NCBI GenBank assembly: GCA_903928915.1
Contig: CAIYSL010000092.1
Span: forward strand, 1-53,133
Direction: 5' to 3'
DNA length: 53,133 bases
Source: an uncultured Syntrophobacterales bacterium
Lineage (GTDB): Bacteria > Desulfobacterota > Syntrophia > Syntrophales > UBA5619
In this document: positions 25,824-34,163 of the stretch, piece after piece
Numbering within the stretch: the stretch's first letter is position 1
Layout of the letters: every line of letters starts with the position of its first letter
Position numbers and translations under genes: made by a program
Notes under the pieces: generated by a model
What the model saw: only the letters and a program-made list of their open reading frames with translations
What the model was told of the DNA's origin: nothing
Databases searched by the model: none

Positions 25824-26882
25824 ATGAAGGGAGAGGCCAGGAGCGGACGGGGTGTGGTACGATGGGGGTTCGGGGGCGGTCGGGGGCGTCACGGAGCCGC
25901 AGCGCAGCGGGCTACGGCGATCACCTCGATCTTCGCCCTTGCGCTGCTCCTGGTCGGCATTGCGGCCGCACCGCTTCACGCGCAGGCCTACCCGAACAAA
26001 CCGATCCGCTTTGTCTTCCCCTTTCCGCCGGGAGGACCGACCGACATCCTCGGCCGTCTGATCGGCCAGAAGCTTGCCGACCGGCTGGGCCAGCCGGTGG
26101 TCCCGGAGAACAAGCCCGGCGCCGGGGCCAACATCGGGCTCGAGATCGGGGCCAAGGCCAAGCCCGACGGCTACACCATCACCCTTGCCTCGCCCTCACT
26201 TTCGATCAGCCCGACCCTGTACAAGAAGCTGAACTATGATTCGGTCAAGGATTTTGCGCCGATCGCCCTGGTCGCCGAGATCCCCAACGTCCTGCTCGTC
26301 CCCTCCTCGTCTCCGCTCAAGAGCCTCCGGGAGTTGATCGAATACGCCAAGGCCAACCCCGGCAAACTCAACTTCGGCTCGGGCGGCATCGGAACCTCGA
26401 ACCATCTCGCCAGCGAGCTGTTGAAAAACCTCGCCCAGATCAACATCGTCCACGTGCCGTACAAGGGGTCCAACCAGGCGATGATCGGCATGATGGGCGG
26501 CGAGGTGGGCATGGTAGTGGTCGGCATCCCGCCGTCGCAGGCGCAGATCAAGGCCGGCAAGGTCCGGGCCCTCGCGGTCCTCAGCGAGCAGCGTCTGCCG
26601 GCCTTTCCGGCCATTCCGACGGCGAAGGAGGCCGGTGTCGAGAACTTCGAAGTGACCACCTGGTACGGCGTTCTCGCGCCTGCCGGGACGCCCCGCGACG
26701 TCGTCACCCGCCTGAACGCCGAATTGACCAAGATCGTTGCAACGGCCGATACCCGGGAGAAGATGCAGGCCGCCGGGTTCGAGCCGATGTCGAGCACCCC
26801 GGAAAAGTTTGCAGAATTCGTCAAAACCGAGATCGTACGCTGGGGAAAAGTCATCAGGGACGCCAACATAAGCGTCGAATAG
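25824..26882 (+). CDS. Bug/TctC-family periplasmic solute receptor
   Basis: A 352-residue extracytoplasmic receptor of the tripartite tricarboxylate transporter family, which binds carboxylates in a Venus-flytrap cleft. After an Arg/Gly-rich n-region comes the signal core IFALALLLVGIAAAPLHAQA, and mature residues begin YPNKPIRFVFPFPPGGPTDI, the classic Bug start. GKLNFGSGGIGTSNHLASEL and HVPYKGSNQAMIGMMGGEV are family blocks. AAAGGAGAT precedes the chosen ATG, so the longer frame from 25794 is not used. No tctA/tctB genes lie in this operon; the only membrane subunits in the window are at 39-41 kb on the other strand, with their own receptor, so this receptor may borrow them. Confidence 0.92.
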   Translation: MKGEARSGRGVVRWGFGGGRGRHGAAAQRATAITSIFALALLLVGIAAAPLHAQAYPNKPIRFVFPFPPGGPTDILGRLIGQKLADRLGQPVVPENKPGAGANIGLEIGAKAKPDGYTITLASPSLSISPTLYKKLNYDSVKDFAPIALVAEIPNVLLVPSSSPLKSLRELIEYAKANPGKLNFGSGGIGTSNHLASELLKNLAQINIVHVPYKGSNQAMIGMMGGEVGMVVVGIPPSQAQIKAGKVRALAVLSEQRLPAFPAIPTAKEAGVENFEVTTWYGVLAPAGTPRDVVTRLNAELTKIVATADTREKMQAAGFEPMSSTPEKFAEFVKTEIVRWGKVIRDANISVE

Positions 26883-26903
26883 CCAGAATCGGAGGTTGTG
26901 ATC

Positions 26904-28589
26904 GTGAGTGAAAGGCAAACGGGGGCGCGTTTCTTGGCCGAAACCTTCAAGGGGTACGGGGTGACCCACGTCTTTTTCGTTGAGGCGATCCTGAGAAAAA
27001 CCATGGTAGAGTTGGAGGCGCTGGGGATACGCCGGATCCTGACCCATTCCGAGAAGGCCGCCGCGTACATGGCGGACGGCTACGCCCGGGCCACGCGAAA
27101 GCCGGGGATCTGCATGGCCCAGTCGGTCGGTGCGGCAAACCTGGCCTCGGGGCTCCAGGACCCTTACCTGGGCTCATCGCCCGTCATCGCCTTCACCGGC
27201 AAGAAGCCGCCGCTCTGGCAGAACCGCAACTCCTACCAGGAGGTCGACCACAATCCGCTGTTCGCGGCAGTGACCAAGTACAACGTCACCGTGGACACAG
27301 CCGACCAGCTCCCCCTCTACGTCCGGCAGGCGTTTCGGGAGGCCACATCGGGCCGGCCCCGGCCGGTTCACCTGGATATCGCCGGCGGGTACATGGGGGC
27401 GGGCATCGAATCCGCCGCGGGGAATTTTCCCCTGCTCGTCGAGGAGCGGTTCACCGGGATGCCGGCGTTCAGGCCTGAACCGGAGGCAGACGCCCTGGCG
27501 CAGGCGGTGGAGCTCCTCCGGACGGCGGAGCGCCCCGTGATCGTCGCCGGGGGGGGGGCGCGCTCCTCGGGGGCGGGGCCGGAGATCGCCGCCCTGGCCG
27601 AGAAGCTCTCGATCCCGGTGGCCACGTCGCTCGACGGCAAGGACACCCTCGCCGATACCCACCCCCTGAAGGTGGGAATCGTCGGTTCCTATTCCCGCTG
27701 GTGCGCCAACCGGCTCGTCGCCGAGGCGGACCTGGTGCTGTACATCGGCAGCGGCACCGGAGACCAGGTGACCAACGACTGGACGATCCCGCGGATGGGG
27801 ACGGCGGTCATCCAGATCGACATCGACCCGTCCGAACTGGGGAGGAGCTACCCCAACCGGGTCTCGCTAATGGGAGACGCCCAAGCCACCCTCCGGCGGA
27901 TGCTCGGGCTGATCGGCGAGAAACGGGAGAATCCTGCCTGGGTCGGGCGCTGCCGGCAGCTCGTGACCGACTGGGAGAAGGAGATGGAGCCGCTCTGCCG
28001 TTCCGAGGCCGTACCGATCCGCACGGAGCGGCTCTGTCGCGAGATCGGCGACGCCTTTCCCGCCGACGGGCTCCTGGTGGCCGACACGGGGTGGGCCGGG
28101 ATCTGGACGGGCGCGCTGGTCAATTACCGCACGCAGGGACAGGGCTACATCCGCGCGGCGGGGTCCCTCGGCTGGGCATTTCCGGCGGCGCTGGGCGCCA
28201 AATGCGGCGCCCCCGAGCGACCGGTGGTCTGCTTCACCGGCGACGGCGGGTTCTACTACCACCTGACCGAGCTGGAGACGGCCAGCCGTTGCGGGATCAA
28301 CGTGGTGACCGTGGTCAACAACAACCAGCACCTCCGGCAGTGCGTCGACGGAATTCATGCGGCATACGGCAGCCGGCCGGGAAACCCCGACGAGCAGTGC
28401 AAATTCACGAAGACCGATTTCGCCCGGCTCGCCGAGGAGATGGGCTGCGTCGGGATCCGGGTGGAGAAGCCCGGCGAGATCGCCGCGGCGTTCAAAGAGG
28501 CCCTGTCGCTGAACAGGCCGGTGGTGGTCGACGTGGTCACCGATCCCGCCTGCCGGGCCCCCGGCCCCTGGACGCCGCCCGTGAAGTGA
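26904..28589 (+). CDS. Thiamine-diphosphate-dependent enzyme (acetolactate synthase/decarboxylase family)
   Basis: A 561-residue ThDP enzyme with the usual three-domain order (PYR, middle, PP). Glu50 in LTHSEKAAAYMADGYARATR is the conserved cofactor-activating glutamate. The ThDP/Mg motif is CFTGDGGFYYHLTELETA followed by VVTVVNNNQ. The GTG at 26904 has GGAGG eight bases upstream; the GTG at 26898 sits too close. The sequence is not the sulfoacetaldehyde acetyltransferase or short phosphonopyruvate decarboxylase type. It is best called acetolactate synthase-like; in this cluster a 2-oxoacid decarboxylase or carboligase role between the hydroxyacid dehydrogenase and the aldehyde dehydrogenase is a reasonable inference. 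Confidence 0.88.
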   Translation: MSERQTGARFLAETFKGYGVTHVFFVEAILRKTMVELEALGIRRILTHSEKAAAYMADGYARATRKPGICMAQSVGAANLASGLQDPYLGSSPVIAFTGKKPPLWQNRNSYQEVDHNPLFAAVTKYNVTVDTADQLPLYVRQAFREATSGRPRPVHLDIAGGYMGAGIESAAGNFPLLVEERFTGMPAFRPEPEADALAQAVELLRTAERPVIVAGGGARSSGAGPEIAALAEKLSIPVATSLDGKDTLADTHPLKVGIVGSYSRWCANRLVAEADLVLYIGSGTGDQVTNDWTIPRMGTAVIQIDIDPSELGRSYPNRVSLMGDAQATLRRMLGLIGEKRENPAWVGRCRQLVTDWEKEMEPLCRSEAVPIRTERLCREIGDAFPADGLLVADTGWAGIWTGALVNYRTQGQGYIRAAGSLGWAFPAALGAKCGAPERPVVCFTGDGGFYYHLTELETASRCGINVVTVVNNNQHLRQCVDGIHAAYGSRPGNPDEQCKFTKTDFARLAEEMGCVGIRVEKPGEIAAAFKEALSLNRPVVVDVVTDPACRAPGPWTPPVK

Positions 28590-28676
28590 GGGCCGGCGAT
28601 CGGCGCAACAATCATCCCTGCCGGATGCGGATACTACGATCAGCACAGGGTGGAGAGAGCGAGAAAGGGGAAGGGA

Positions 28677-29123
28677 ATGAAGACGAGAAGGGTCGTGACC
28701 GGGCACAATAAGGACGGCCGCAGCGTGGTCAAATGGGATTCCGCACTGGAGGGCACGCCGGGCCGGCCGCGCTTTGAAAAGGTGGAGCTCTGGGCAACCG
28801 ACACCCTGCCGGCTCGTCTCACCGAGGACGATCCGACCACCTGGGAGATGGGGACCAGCTTGGCGAACGGATCGGTGTTCCGGTTCTGCCGGTACGAGCC
28901 GGGGGTGGCCGAGCGCTGGCATCGGACCGATTCGATCGATTACGGCATCGTCATCTCCGGGGAGATGTGGATGCAGCTCGACGAAGGAGAGGTGCACCTC
29001 AAGGCCGGCGACGTGGTCATCCAGCGGGGTACCATCCACAACTGGGTCAACCGGGGGAGCGAACCCTGCGTGATGGCCTTCATCCTGATCGCCACGGAGG
29101 GGGCCGCCTCCACGGGCTGGTAG
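28677..29123 (+). CDS. Cupin-domain protein
   Basis: A 148-residue single-cupin protein. The cupin core has motif 1 with PGVAERWHRTDSIDYGIVISGE and motif 2 with LKAGDVVIQRGTIHNWVNRG, retaining the His/Glu-type metal ligands partly (WHRTDS, HNW). The ATG at 28677 follows GGGGAAGGG. It ends the six-gene cluster. Small cupins of this kind occur in catabolic operons as isomerases, dioxygenase-like enzymes or ligand sensors; I cannot tell which. Two hairpins follow the stop by 50-105 bases. Confidence 0.85.
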   Translation: MKTRRVVTGHNKDGRSVVKWDSALEGTPGRPRFEKVELWATDTLPARLTEDDPTTWEMGTSLANGSVFRFCRYEPGVAERWHRTDSIDYGIVISGEMWMQLDEGEVHLKAGDVVIQRGTIHNWVNRGSEPCVMAFILIATEGAASTGW

Positions 29124-29174
29124 CCAACCTCCCCCGCTGCCGCGCCACCGGCAAGGCATCGACGTGCAGAGATA

Positions 29175-29229
29175 CCCCCGGGAGCGGAACCGCCGGGGGA
29201 GAGAAACCGGGAACCGCTCGAGGGGTTCC
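29175..29229 (+). terminator. Two tandem hairpins after the catabolic operon
   Basis: CCCCCGG (29175-29181) pairs with CCGGGGG (29193-29199), and GGAACC (29210-29215) with GGTTCC (29224-29229). No U-run follows, so if these end transcription they do so inefficiently or with Rho; they may just protect the 3' end of the mRNA. Confidence 0.35.
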
Positions 29230-29402
29230 TGAAGGAAGCGAAATAACCCCCCACGGCAGGGATCGGAGTAGCCCTCTGCTGCCGCCCCTCCTGCCATGCT
29301 AAGAAACAGCCGCAGTCCTCACGTCGGCAGGCGCGCGGACCGGTGCTGGACAATCATCCTGCTTTCGTAGGTATCCCCTATCATTCTGCTGGTACTCTAC
29401 CC

Positions 29403-29434
29403 TTATTGACGACGCCACCGCAGGTCAATAATCT
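29403..29434 (+). promoter_or_regulatory. Promoter-like site overlapped by a long inverted repeat
   Basis: TTATTGAC (29403-29410) and GTCAATAA (29424-29431) are perfect 8-bp inverted repeats with 13 bp between them, two helical turns centre to centre (21 bp), as expected for a dimeric regulator. The repeats overlap TTGACG (29406-29411), 17 bp, TAATCT (29429-29434), a moderate sigma70 match. The likely target is the small membrane protein and multicopper oxidase downstream. Confidence 0.45.
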
Positions 29435-29681
29435 ATGCCAGACCAAAGGTTTTATTACAGCAAAGAAAATGCCAAGACAACGGCCGAGACAATGTAGTGC
29501 CTAATTGTTCTGATTGAAAAGGGTTCTCGCGAAAAAGGCGCAGGGTGGGCCAGGAATTCCGGAGGATATCTCCTTCAGCATCCGAAGGGATTCCCCTCCA
29601 GCAGCCCTGCCCCGGCAAGGGGTAGATCGGATCGGAAAGGACAGGCCCAGGTTGTTAAGAAAACTACCCAAGCATACGGCC

Positions 29682-29978
29682 ATGGTACTGTCGCCGGCGG
29701 TGCGGTATCTCCTCCTCGCCCTTGTCGTCGTACTGTGTTATTCCATCGTCGGCGCGGCGCTCGACGTCCACCCCAATCTGCAGCGCACCGCTGACTGTCT
29801 GCTGTGTAAATTCACCCAGAATCTTTCCTCCGCAGAGGGTTCTACCCCGCACTCGCTCCTGCCTGTTCCGGCGCTCCTGCGCCCGATGCCGCCAATCCGC
29901 GGTTCGTCCTCTTCCGTCACTACCGCTCTCCCCCCGCTCGGTTCACGATCGCCCCCGGGTTTCTCCCCGCTCTGCTGA
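29682..29978 (+). CDS. Small membrane-anchored protein with a CxxC motif, hypothetical
   Basis: A 98-residue candidate. One N-terminal hydrophobic segment (VRYLLLALVVVLCYSIVGAA) is followed by LDVHPNLQRTADCLLCKF, with a CxxC and an upstream His that could bind a metal, then a Ser/Pro-rich tail. Small proteins with this arrangement are found in related bacteria, but I know no function. There is no clear ribosome site for the ATG at 29682, and the frame is open further upstream, so start and reality are uncertain. It is 150 bp upstream of the multicopper oxidase on the same strand, which makes a copper-linked role conceivable. Confidence 0.45.
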   Translation: MVLSPAVRYLLLALVVVLCYSIVGAALDVHPNLQRTADCLLCKFTQNLSSAEGSTPHSLLPVPALLRPMPPIRGSSSSVTTALPPLGSRSPPGFSPLC

Positions 29979-30128
29979 GCGGCCCCGGCGTTGCCATCCC
30001 TGGCGGCCGGTCCCCGCTCACGTCGCAGGCATCCCGAACCGCAAACCCGCAGCGCGGATTTCGGAAGGCGTCCCTGACGCACTCCGGGGATTCCCTTCCG
30101 CCGCTGCCGAGACAAAGGAGAATGGGAA

Positions 30129-32849
30129 ATGAACGCTACCAGAAGAAGCACCGCAGCAGCCCTGTGGATGATCAGCCTGCTGCTCCTGACCGCGCTCGGC
30201 GTCACCGGCTGCGGCGGCGGAGGGGGCAGCAGCAGCAGCGAGCCCCCCACGATAACGGTGACGGCCTCCCCGACCGTCGTACAGGGACAGGCCGCAGCGA
30301 TCACCGTCACCGGGAGGTACGCCCAGGACCCGGCCGTTCCCCTCACCTACACGGTGAACGGCACACCGCGGAGCCTCGTCCTCAACGCCGCGACAGGGGC
30401 CTGCACCTGGACACCGGCCTATGACGAGATCGGGACCCACACGCTGAAATTCGCCGTGAGCACCGGATACCAGTCGGCGAGCCAGACCGTCCAGATCAAG
30501 GTGACGCCCAACACCGCGGTAGACAACACCGCTGCGCTGAAGGGGGGAACGCTCGACCCGCTGGCCATCCCCAAATACGTGACCCCGCTGGTCATCCCGC
30601 CGGTCATGAAGAACACCGGCGCGGCGGACAACTACGCCATTGCCGTGCGTCAGTTCAAGCAGCAGATCCTCCCCGGGGGGATCTGGAACACCGTCACCGG
30701 CCGCCTGGACGGTTTCCTGCCCACTACCGTCTGGAGTTACGGGCCGAATACCGACCCGGCGCCCGACTCGACGGCCCTGGGGGGAGGGGCAGGCATCGCC
30801 CCGGCGCCCAACTCCCAGTTCAACTACCCCGCCTATACGATCGAGACGCGGGCCGACACCCAGGTGAAGGTCCGCTGGATCAACGACCTCGTCGACGCCA
30901 GCGGCAACTACCTGCCCCATCTGCTCACGATCGACCAGACGCTGCACTGGGCGAACCCGCCCCGGGAGTGCGCCGAAGGGCCGGCGCGGTCCGACTGCAT
31001 GGGGATGAACCCCGCCCCCTACACCGGGCCGGTGCCGATCGTCACCCACGTCCACGGCGCCCATGTGGCGGGCCACAGCGACGGCTACCCCGAGGCGTGG
31101 TGGCTGCCGGCAGCGCGGAACATCCCGGCCGGGTACGCCCGGTCGGGGAACCTGTTTGACGATTCGACCGGCACCAACCCGGGCAACCTGGGGTATGCCG
31201 ATTTCCTGTACCGCAACGACCAGCCGGCGACGACCATCTGGTACCACGACCACGCCCTGGGAATGACCCGCAGCAACGTCTACGCCGGTCCCGCCGGGTT
31301 CTGGCTGATCCGCGGCGATCATACCCCGCCGGCCGGCGGCGGTCCCGTGGTCCGGGATGCGGTCGACGACTCCGGCACGGCAGCGCCAAACGACGGGAAG
31401 CTTCCCGGACCGCCGCCGGTGGCGGGCAATTCGGTCCTGGCGCTCAACATCCCCGGCGATCCGGTGCGCAACGCCGTCCGGGAGATCCCGATCGTCGTCC
31501 AGGACCGCTCCTTCAACGCCGACGGGTCGCTCTTCTACCCGGATAAGCGGGCCTTCTTCGAGGGTCTTGAACCGGGCGGCCTGAAGATCAAGTTCAGCCC
31601 CGATTCCGACATCGCCCCGTACTGGAACCCCGAGGCCTTCTTTAACGTCATGGTGGTCAACGGGGTGAGCTGGCCGAAGCTCGACGTGGCGCGGGCCAAG
31701 TACCGGTTCCGGCTGCTCAACGGCTGCAACTCCCGGTTCCTGAACCTGGCCCTGTTCGTCGTCAACCCCGCCACCGGCCGGATCGACAAGACCCGGGAGG
31801 TCCCCTTCTACATGATCGGGACCGAGCAGGGCGCCCTGCCCAAGGTGGTGAAGATCCGTACCGGGTTCGCCACCCAGCTCCCGGGCAACGGCACGTCGCC
31901 GGCGGACGTGGCGGCGCCCGACCCCGACCAGGCCCTGCTCCTGGCCCTGGCGGAGCGGGCCGACGTGATCGTCGATTTTTCGGAGCTCGCCGACGGGACG
32001 ATCGTGCGGATGGTCAACACGGCGCCCGACTCGCCCTTCGGCGGGTTCAACGGCGAGGCCGGGGAAGACGATATGGCTGACCCGCTCACCACCGGGCAGG
32101 TGATGCAGTTCATCGTCAACAACAACCTGACCGGCGCCAGCCCCACCGATCCCGGCGGGGCTACCCCGGCCACGGCGGTGGCGCGGCTGGTCCTCAACCC
32201 CGAGGCAACGCTCGGCGCGGCCTCCCGCCTGCGGCAGGTCTCGCTCAACGAGGAGATGTCGATCCAGGTCTGCGTAATCACGGACAATGACGGATCGACG
32301 ATCACGCAGCTCACCTCCGTCGCCCCGGCGGCGAACGAGGCCGACATCCCCCGCTTCCTGGCCGCCTGCGAGGCAGCGGGCGGCGAGCCCTTCGGCCCGA
32401 AGGCGGCCATGCTGGGGACGGTCAACCTCACCGATCCCGACTCGCCCGTCGGCATCCCGCTGAAATGGACCGACATGAGCGGCGCGAGCACCCCCGTCAC
32501 CGTGACCCTGACCAGCGGGGCGACCCGGCAGATCAACGTCACGGAGAACCCCCGGGTGGGCGACGTGGAGGAGTGGGACATCTATAACTTCACCGCGGAC
32601 GCCCACCCGATCCACCTGCACCTGGTGCGGTTCCAGGTGCTCAACCGGAGGCAGTTCGACGGGACCGCGAGCCCCCACGGCAGCCTCCAGCCCTGGGAGA
32701 CGGGGTATAAAGACACCTTCATCTCCTACCCGGGCGAGGTGGCGCGGATCAGGGCGAAGTTCACCATCCCGGGGCTGTACGTGTGGCACTGCCATATCGT
32801 CGAGCACGAGGACAACGAGATGATGCGGCCCTACGTCGTCTCGCCCTGA
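30129..32849 (+). CDS. Multicopper oxidase, exported lipoprotein with Ig-like domain
   Basis: A 906-residue laccase/CotA-type oxidase. The N-terminus ends in lipobox VTGC, followed by a Gly/Ser linker and an Ig-like domain at about residues 40-125, then the cupredoxin domains. Copper sites are HVHGAHVAGHSDG, IWYHDHALGM, AHPIHLHLVRF and the C-terminal HCHIVEHEDNEMM, so type 1 and trinuclear ligands are complete, with Met as the likely axial ligand. These enzymes couple oxidation of metals (Mn, Fe, Cu) or phenols to reduction of oxygen; OmpB/OmpC-type relatives occur in Geobacter. AAGGAGAATGGGA precedes the ATG. The membrane anchor and position suggest a cell-surface or periplasmic role. Confidence 0.93.
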   Translation: MNATRRSTAAALWMISLLLLTALGVTGCGGGGGSSSSEPPTITVTASPTVVQGQAAAITVTGRYAQDPAVPLTYTVNGTPRSLVLNAATGACTWTPAYDEIGTHTLKFAVSTGYQSASQTVQIKVTPNTAVDNTAALKGGTLDPLAIPKYVTPLVIPPVMKNTGAADNYAIAVRQFKQQILPGGIWNTVTGRLDGFLPTTVWSYGPNTDPAPDSTALGGGAGIAPAPNSQFNYPAYTIETRADTQVKVRWINDLVDASGNYLPHLLTIDQTLHWANPPRECAEGPARSDCMGMNPAPYTGPVPIVTHVHGAHVAGHSDGYPEAWWLPAARNIPAGYARSGNLFDDSTGTNPGNLGYADFLYRNDQPATTIWYHDHALGMTRSNVYAGPAGFWLIRGDHTPPAGGGPVVRDAVDDSGTAAPNDGKLPGPPPVAGNSVLALNIPGDPVRNAVREIPIVVQDRSFNADGSLFYPDKRAFFEGLEPGGLKIKFSPDSDIAPYWNPEAFFNVMVVNGVSWPKLDVARAKYRFRLLNGCNSRFLNLALFVVNPATGRIDKTREVPFYMIGTEQGALPKVVKIRTGFATQLPGNGTSPADVAAPDPDQALLLALAERADVIVDFSELADGTIVRMVNTAPDSPFGGFNGEAGEDDMADPLTTGQVMQFIVNNNLTGASPTDPGGATPATAVARLVLNPEATLGAASRLRQVSLNEEMSIQVCVITDNDGSTITQLTSVAPAANEADIPRFLAACEAAGGEPFGPKAAMLGTVNLTDPDSPVGIPLKWTDMSGASTPVTVTLTSGATRQINVTENPRVGDVEEWDIYNFTADAHPIHLHLVRFQVLNRRQFDGTASPHGSLQPWETGYKDTFISYPGEVARIRAKFTIPGLYVWHCHIVEHEDNEMMRPYVVSP

Positions 32850-32906
32850 CAATCACCTGCCATCCCGCCTCCCTTCCCGGGAGCGGGGCGATGCAGTCAA
32901 CCCGGT

Positions 32907-32940
32907 CGGCGGGGGGTGCTCAAGGCCCCCCGCCGGTCTT
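32907..32940 (+). terminator. Terminator-like hairpin after the multicopper oxidase
   Basis: CGGCGGGGGG (32907-32916) pairs perfectly with CCCCCCGCCG (32926-32935) around a 9-base loop, followed by the short U-rich GTCTT. It is 58 bp after the stop codon. Confidence 0.6.
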
Positions 32941-33280
32941 TCGGAGCACTCCTTCCCCCCTGCCCCAACCGGCCCTCCCGGCGGGGCCCGTCCATCGGCG
33001 AACCGGCTGCCGTCCCCGGCGGGTAATGAGTGCCCGAATCACCGGGAGCGGAAACATTTTCCTGACGGACCGTCGGTTTTTTCCCACCCCGCGGCTGTCG
33101 CCTCTACGCTCCGTGCCCGCGGGCACCGGGGCCGAGGCCTTGCCCTGCCGGTAGCGGCCCCTTCCCGAGTCCCCTTCTTCCCCCTGAACTCACGGCTGCG
33201 GCGGATTTTGGACGTCCGGGTGAGTCCCCCGCGCAACCGGCGCGGTCGTCACCGCCGCTTCCGCTTCCCCGCTCTATCGC

Positions 33281-33296
33281 TGGCACATTTTCTGCA
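33281..33296 (+). promoter_or_regulatory. Sigma54 (-24/-12) promoter of motAB
   Basis: TGGCACATTTTCTGCA matches TGGCAC-N5-TTGCW with a single mismatch and correct spacing between GG and GC. It ends 45 bp before the motA ATG. Sigma54 control of motility genes is common in proteobacteria. Confidence 0.7.
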
Positions 33297-33341
33297 TCTT
33301 TGTTTACAGACGACGGCAAGAAACCGAAAACGAGGTGCCCG

Positions 33342-34163
33342 ATGCTGCTGCAAGCGATCTGTTCTTTCGTAGCCCTGGCGGTGATTTTCTTACTGGAATT
33401 CAACCTCGAGGTGACCGAGATGGGGCTGGCCTCGAACTTCAACGCCCTGCTGATCGTCCTGGGCGGGACGGTGCTGGCGACCCTCATCGCCCATCCCCGC
33501 GCGCAGCTGACAGCCACCTTCCGGCTCCTGCGGAGATCCTTCGCTGCCGGCGGCGAGGTCGATTCGACCATCGAAACCATCGTGAATCTGGCCCGGGTCT
33601 TCCGCAACCGGGACCTCCGCCTGCTCGAGAAGGAGGTGAACAGGCTGCCCCCGGGGCTCCTGCGGATCGGCGTCGAATCGATCTGCTATCAGTACAGCCG
33701 CGACAACATCGAACAGATCATGCAGCGGGAAGCTGCGGCGGCCTACAACCGGTATGCCACCTCCCACAAGATCCTGCACAGCATGGCCCGCCTCGCCCCC
33801 GCCCTGGGGCTTGCCGGGACCATCGTCAGCCTGATCCGCATCTTCAGCCATATTACAGATCCGCAGAACCTCATCGGGTACATGGCCGTGGCGCTCTTGT
33901 GCACCTTTTACGGCGTGATCCTGGCCAACCTCTTCTTCGCCCCGCTGTCCAACAAGCTCAAGGAGTTCATGGACCAGGAAGAGCTCCGGCTGCAGATGGT
34001 CCAGGAAGGGATCCTCGACCTGTACGACAGCGAGCACCCGCGGGCGATCCGCTACAAGCTGGAGACGCTGATGCAGGGTTCCGGAACGCTCGACCGGACC
34101 GCCCCCCCGCCCAAGGTGGTTCTGCTTGCCTCCTATGAAAAGGCCAGGGGAGCGAACGGGTGA
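33342..34163 (+). CDS. motA: Flagellar motor stator protein MotA
   Basis: A 273-residue MotA/TolQ/ExbB-superfamily stator subunit. It has four membrane segments (ICSFVALAVIFLLEFNLEV, NALLIVLGGTVLATLIAH, then a pair near residues 150-205). Family marks are the proline-containing LAPALGLAGTIVSLIRIF and LLCTFYGVILANLFFAPLSNKL. The large cytoplasmic loop between TM2 and TM3 would contact FliG. The ATG at 33342 follows GAGGTG; 14 extra upstream codons are possible but have no ribosome site. The stop overlaps motB by four bases (GTGA). Other flagellar genes are not in the window. Confidence 0.9.
   Translation: MLLQAICSFVALAVIFLLEFNLEVTEMGLASNFNALLIVLGGTVLATLIAHPRAQLTATFRLLRRSFAAGGEVDSTIETIVNLARVFRNRDLRLLEKEVNRLPPGLLRIGVESICYQYSRDNIEQIMQREAAAAYNRYATSHKILHSMARLAPALGLAGTIVSLIRIFSHITDPQNLIGYMAVALLCTFYGVILANLFFAPLSNKLKEFMDQEELRLQMVQEGILDLYDSEHPRAIRYKLETLMQGSGTLDRTAPPPKVVLLASYEKARGANG

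Larger units (their letters stand above)
29124..29681. other. Intergenic region between the cupin gene and the small membrane protein
   Basis: About 560 bp. It has two tandem hairpins (29175-29229) and a promoter-like stretch overlapped by an 8-bp inverted repeat (29403-29434). The last ~250 bases before 29682 form a possible leader. I recognise no RNA family and no coding region. Confidence 0.5.
32850..33341. other. Intergenic region before motA
   Basis: About 490 bp. It contains the multicopper oxidase terminator-like hairpin and a sigma54 promoter just before motA. The short open frames on both strands lack any features. Confidence 0.6.

Noticed and set aside
26904-28589. ThDP enzyme as sulfoacetaldehyde acetyltransferase (Xsc) or phosphonopyruvate decarboxylase
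   Set aside because: The N-terminal pattern does not look like Xsc, and the length (561 residues) is wrong for phosphonopyruvate decarboxylase (about 380), though both would have fitted the phosphonate/sulfonate theme.
30018-32852. A 944-residue minus-strand open frame over the multicopper oxidase
   Set aside because: It is the GC-driven shadow of a gene with all copper ligands on the other strand; it has low-complexity Arg/Gly/Val composition and no domain.
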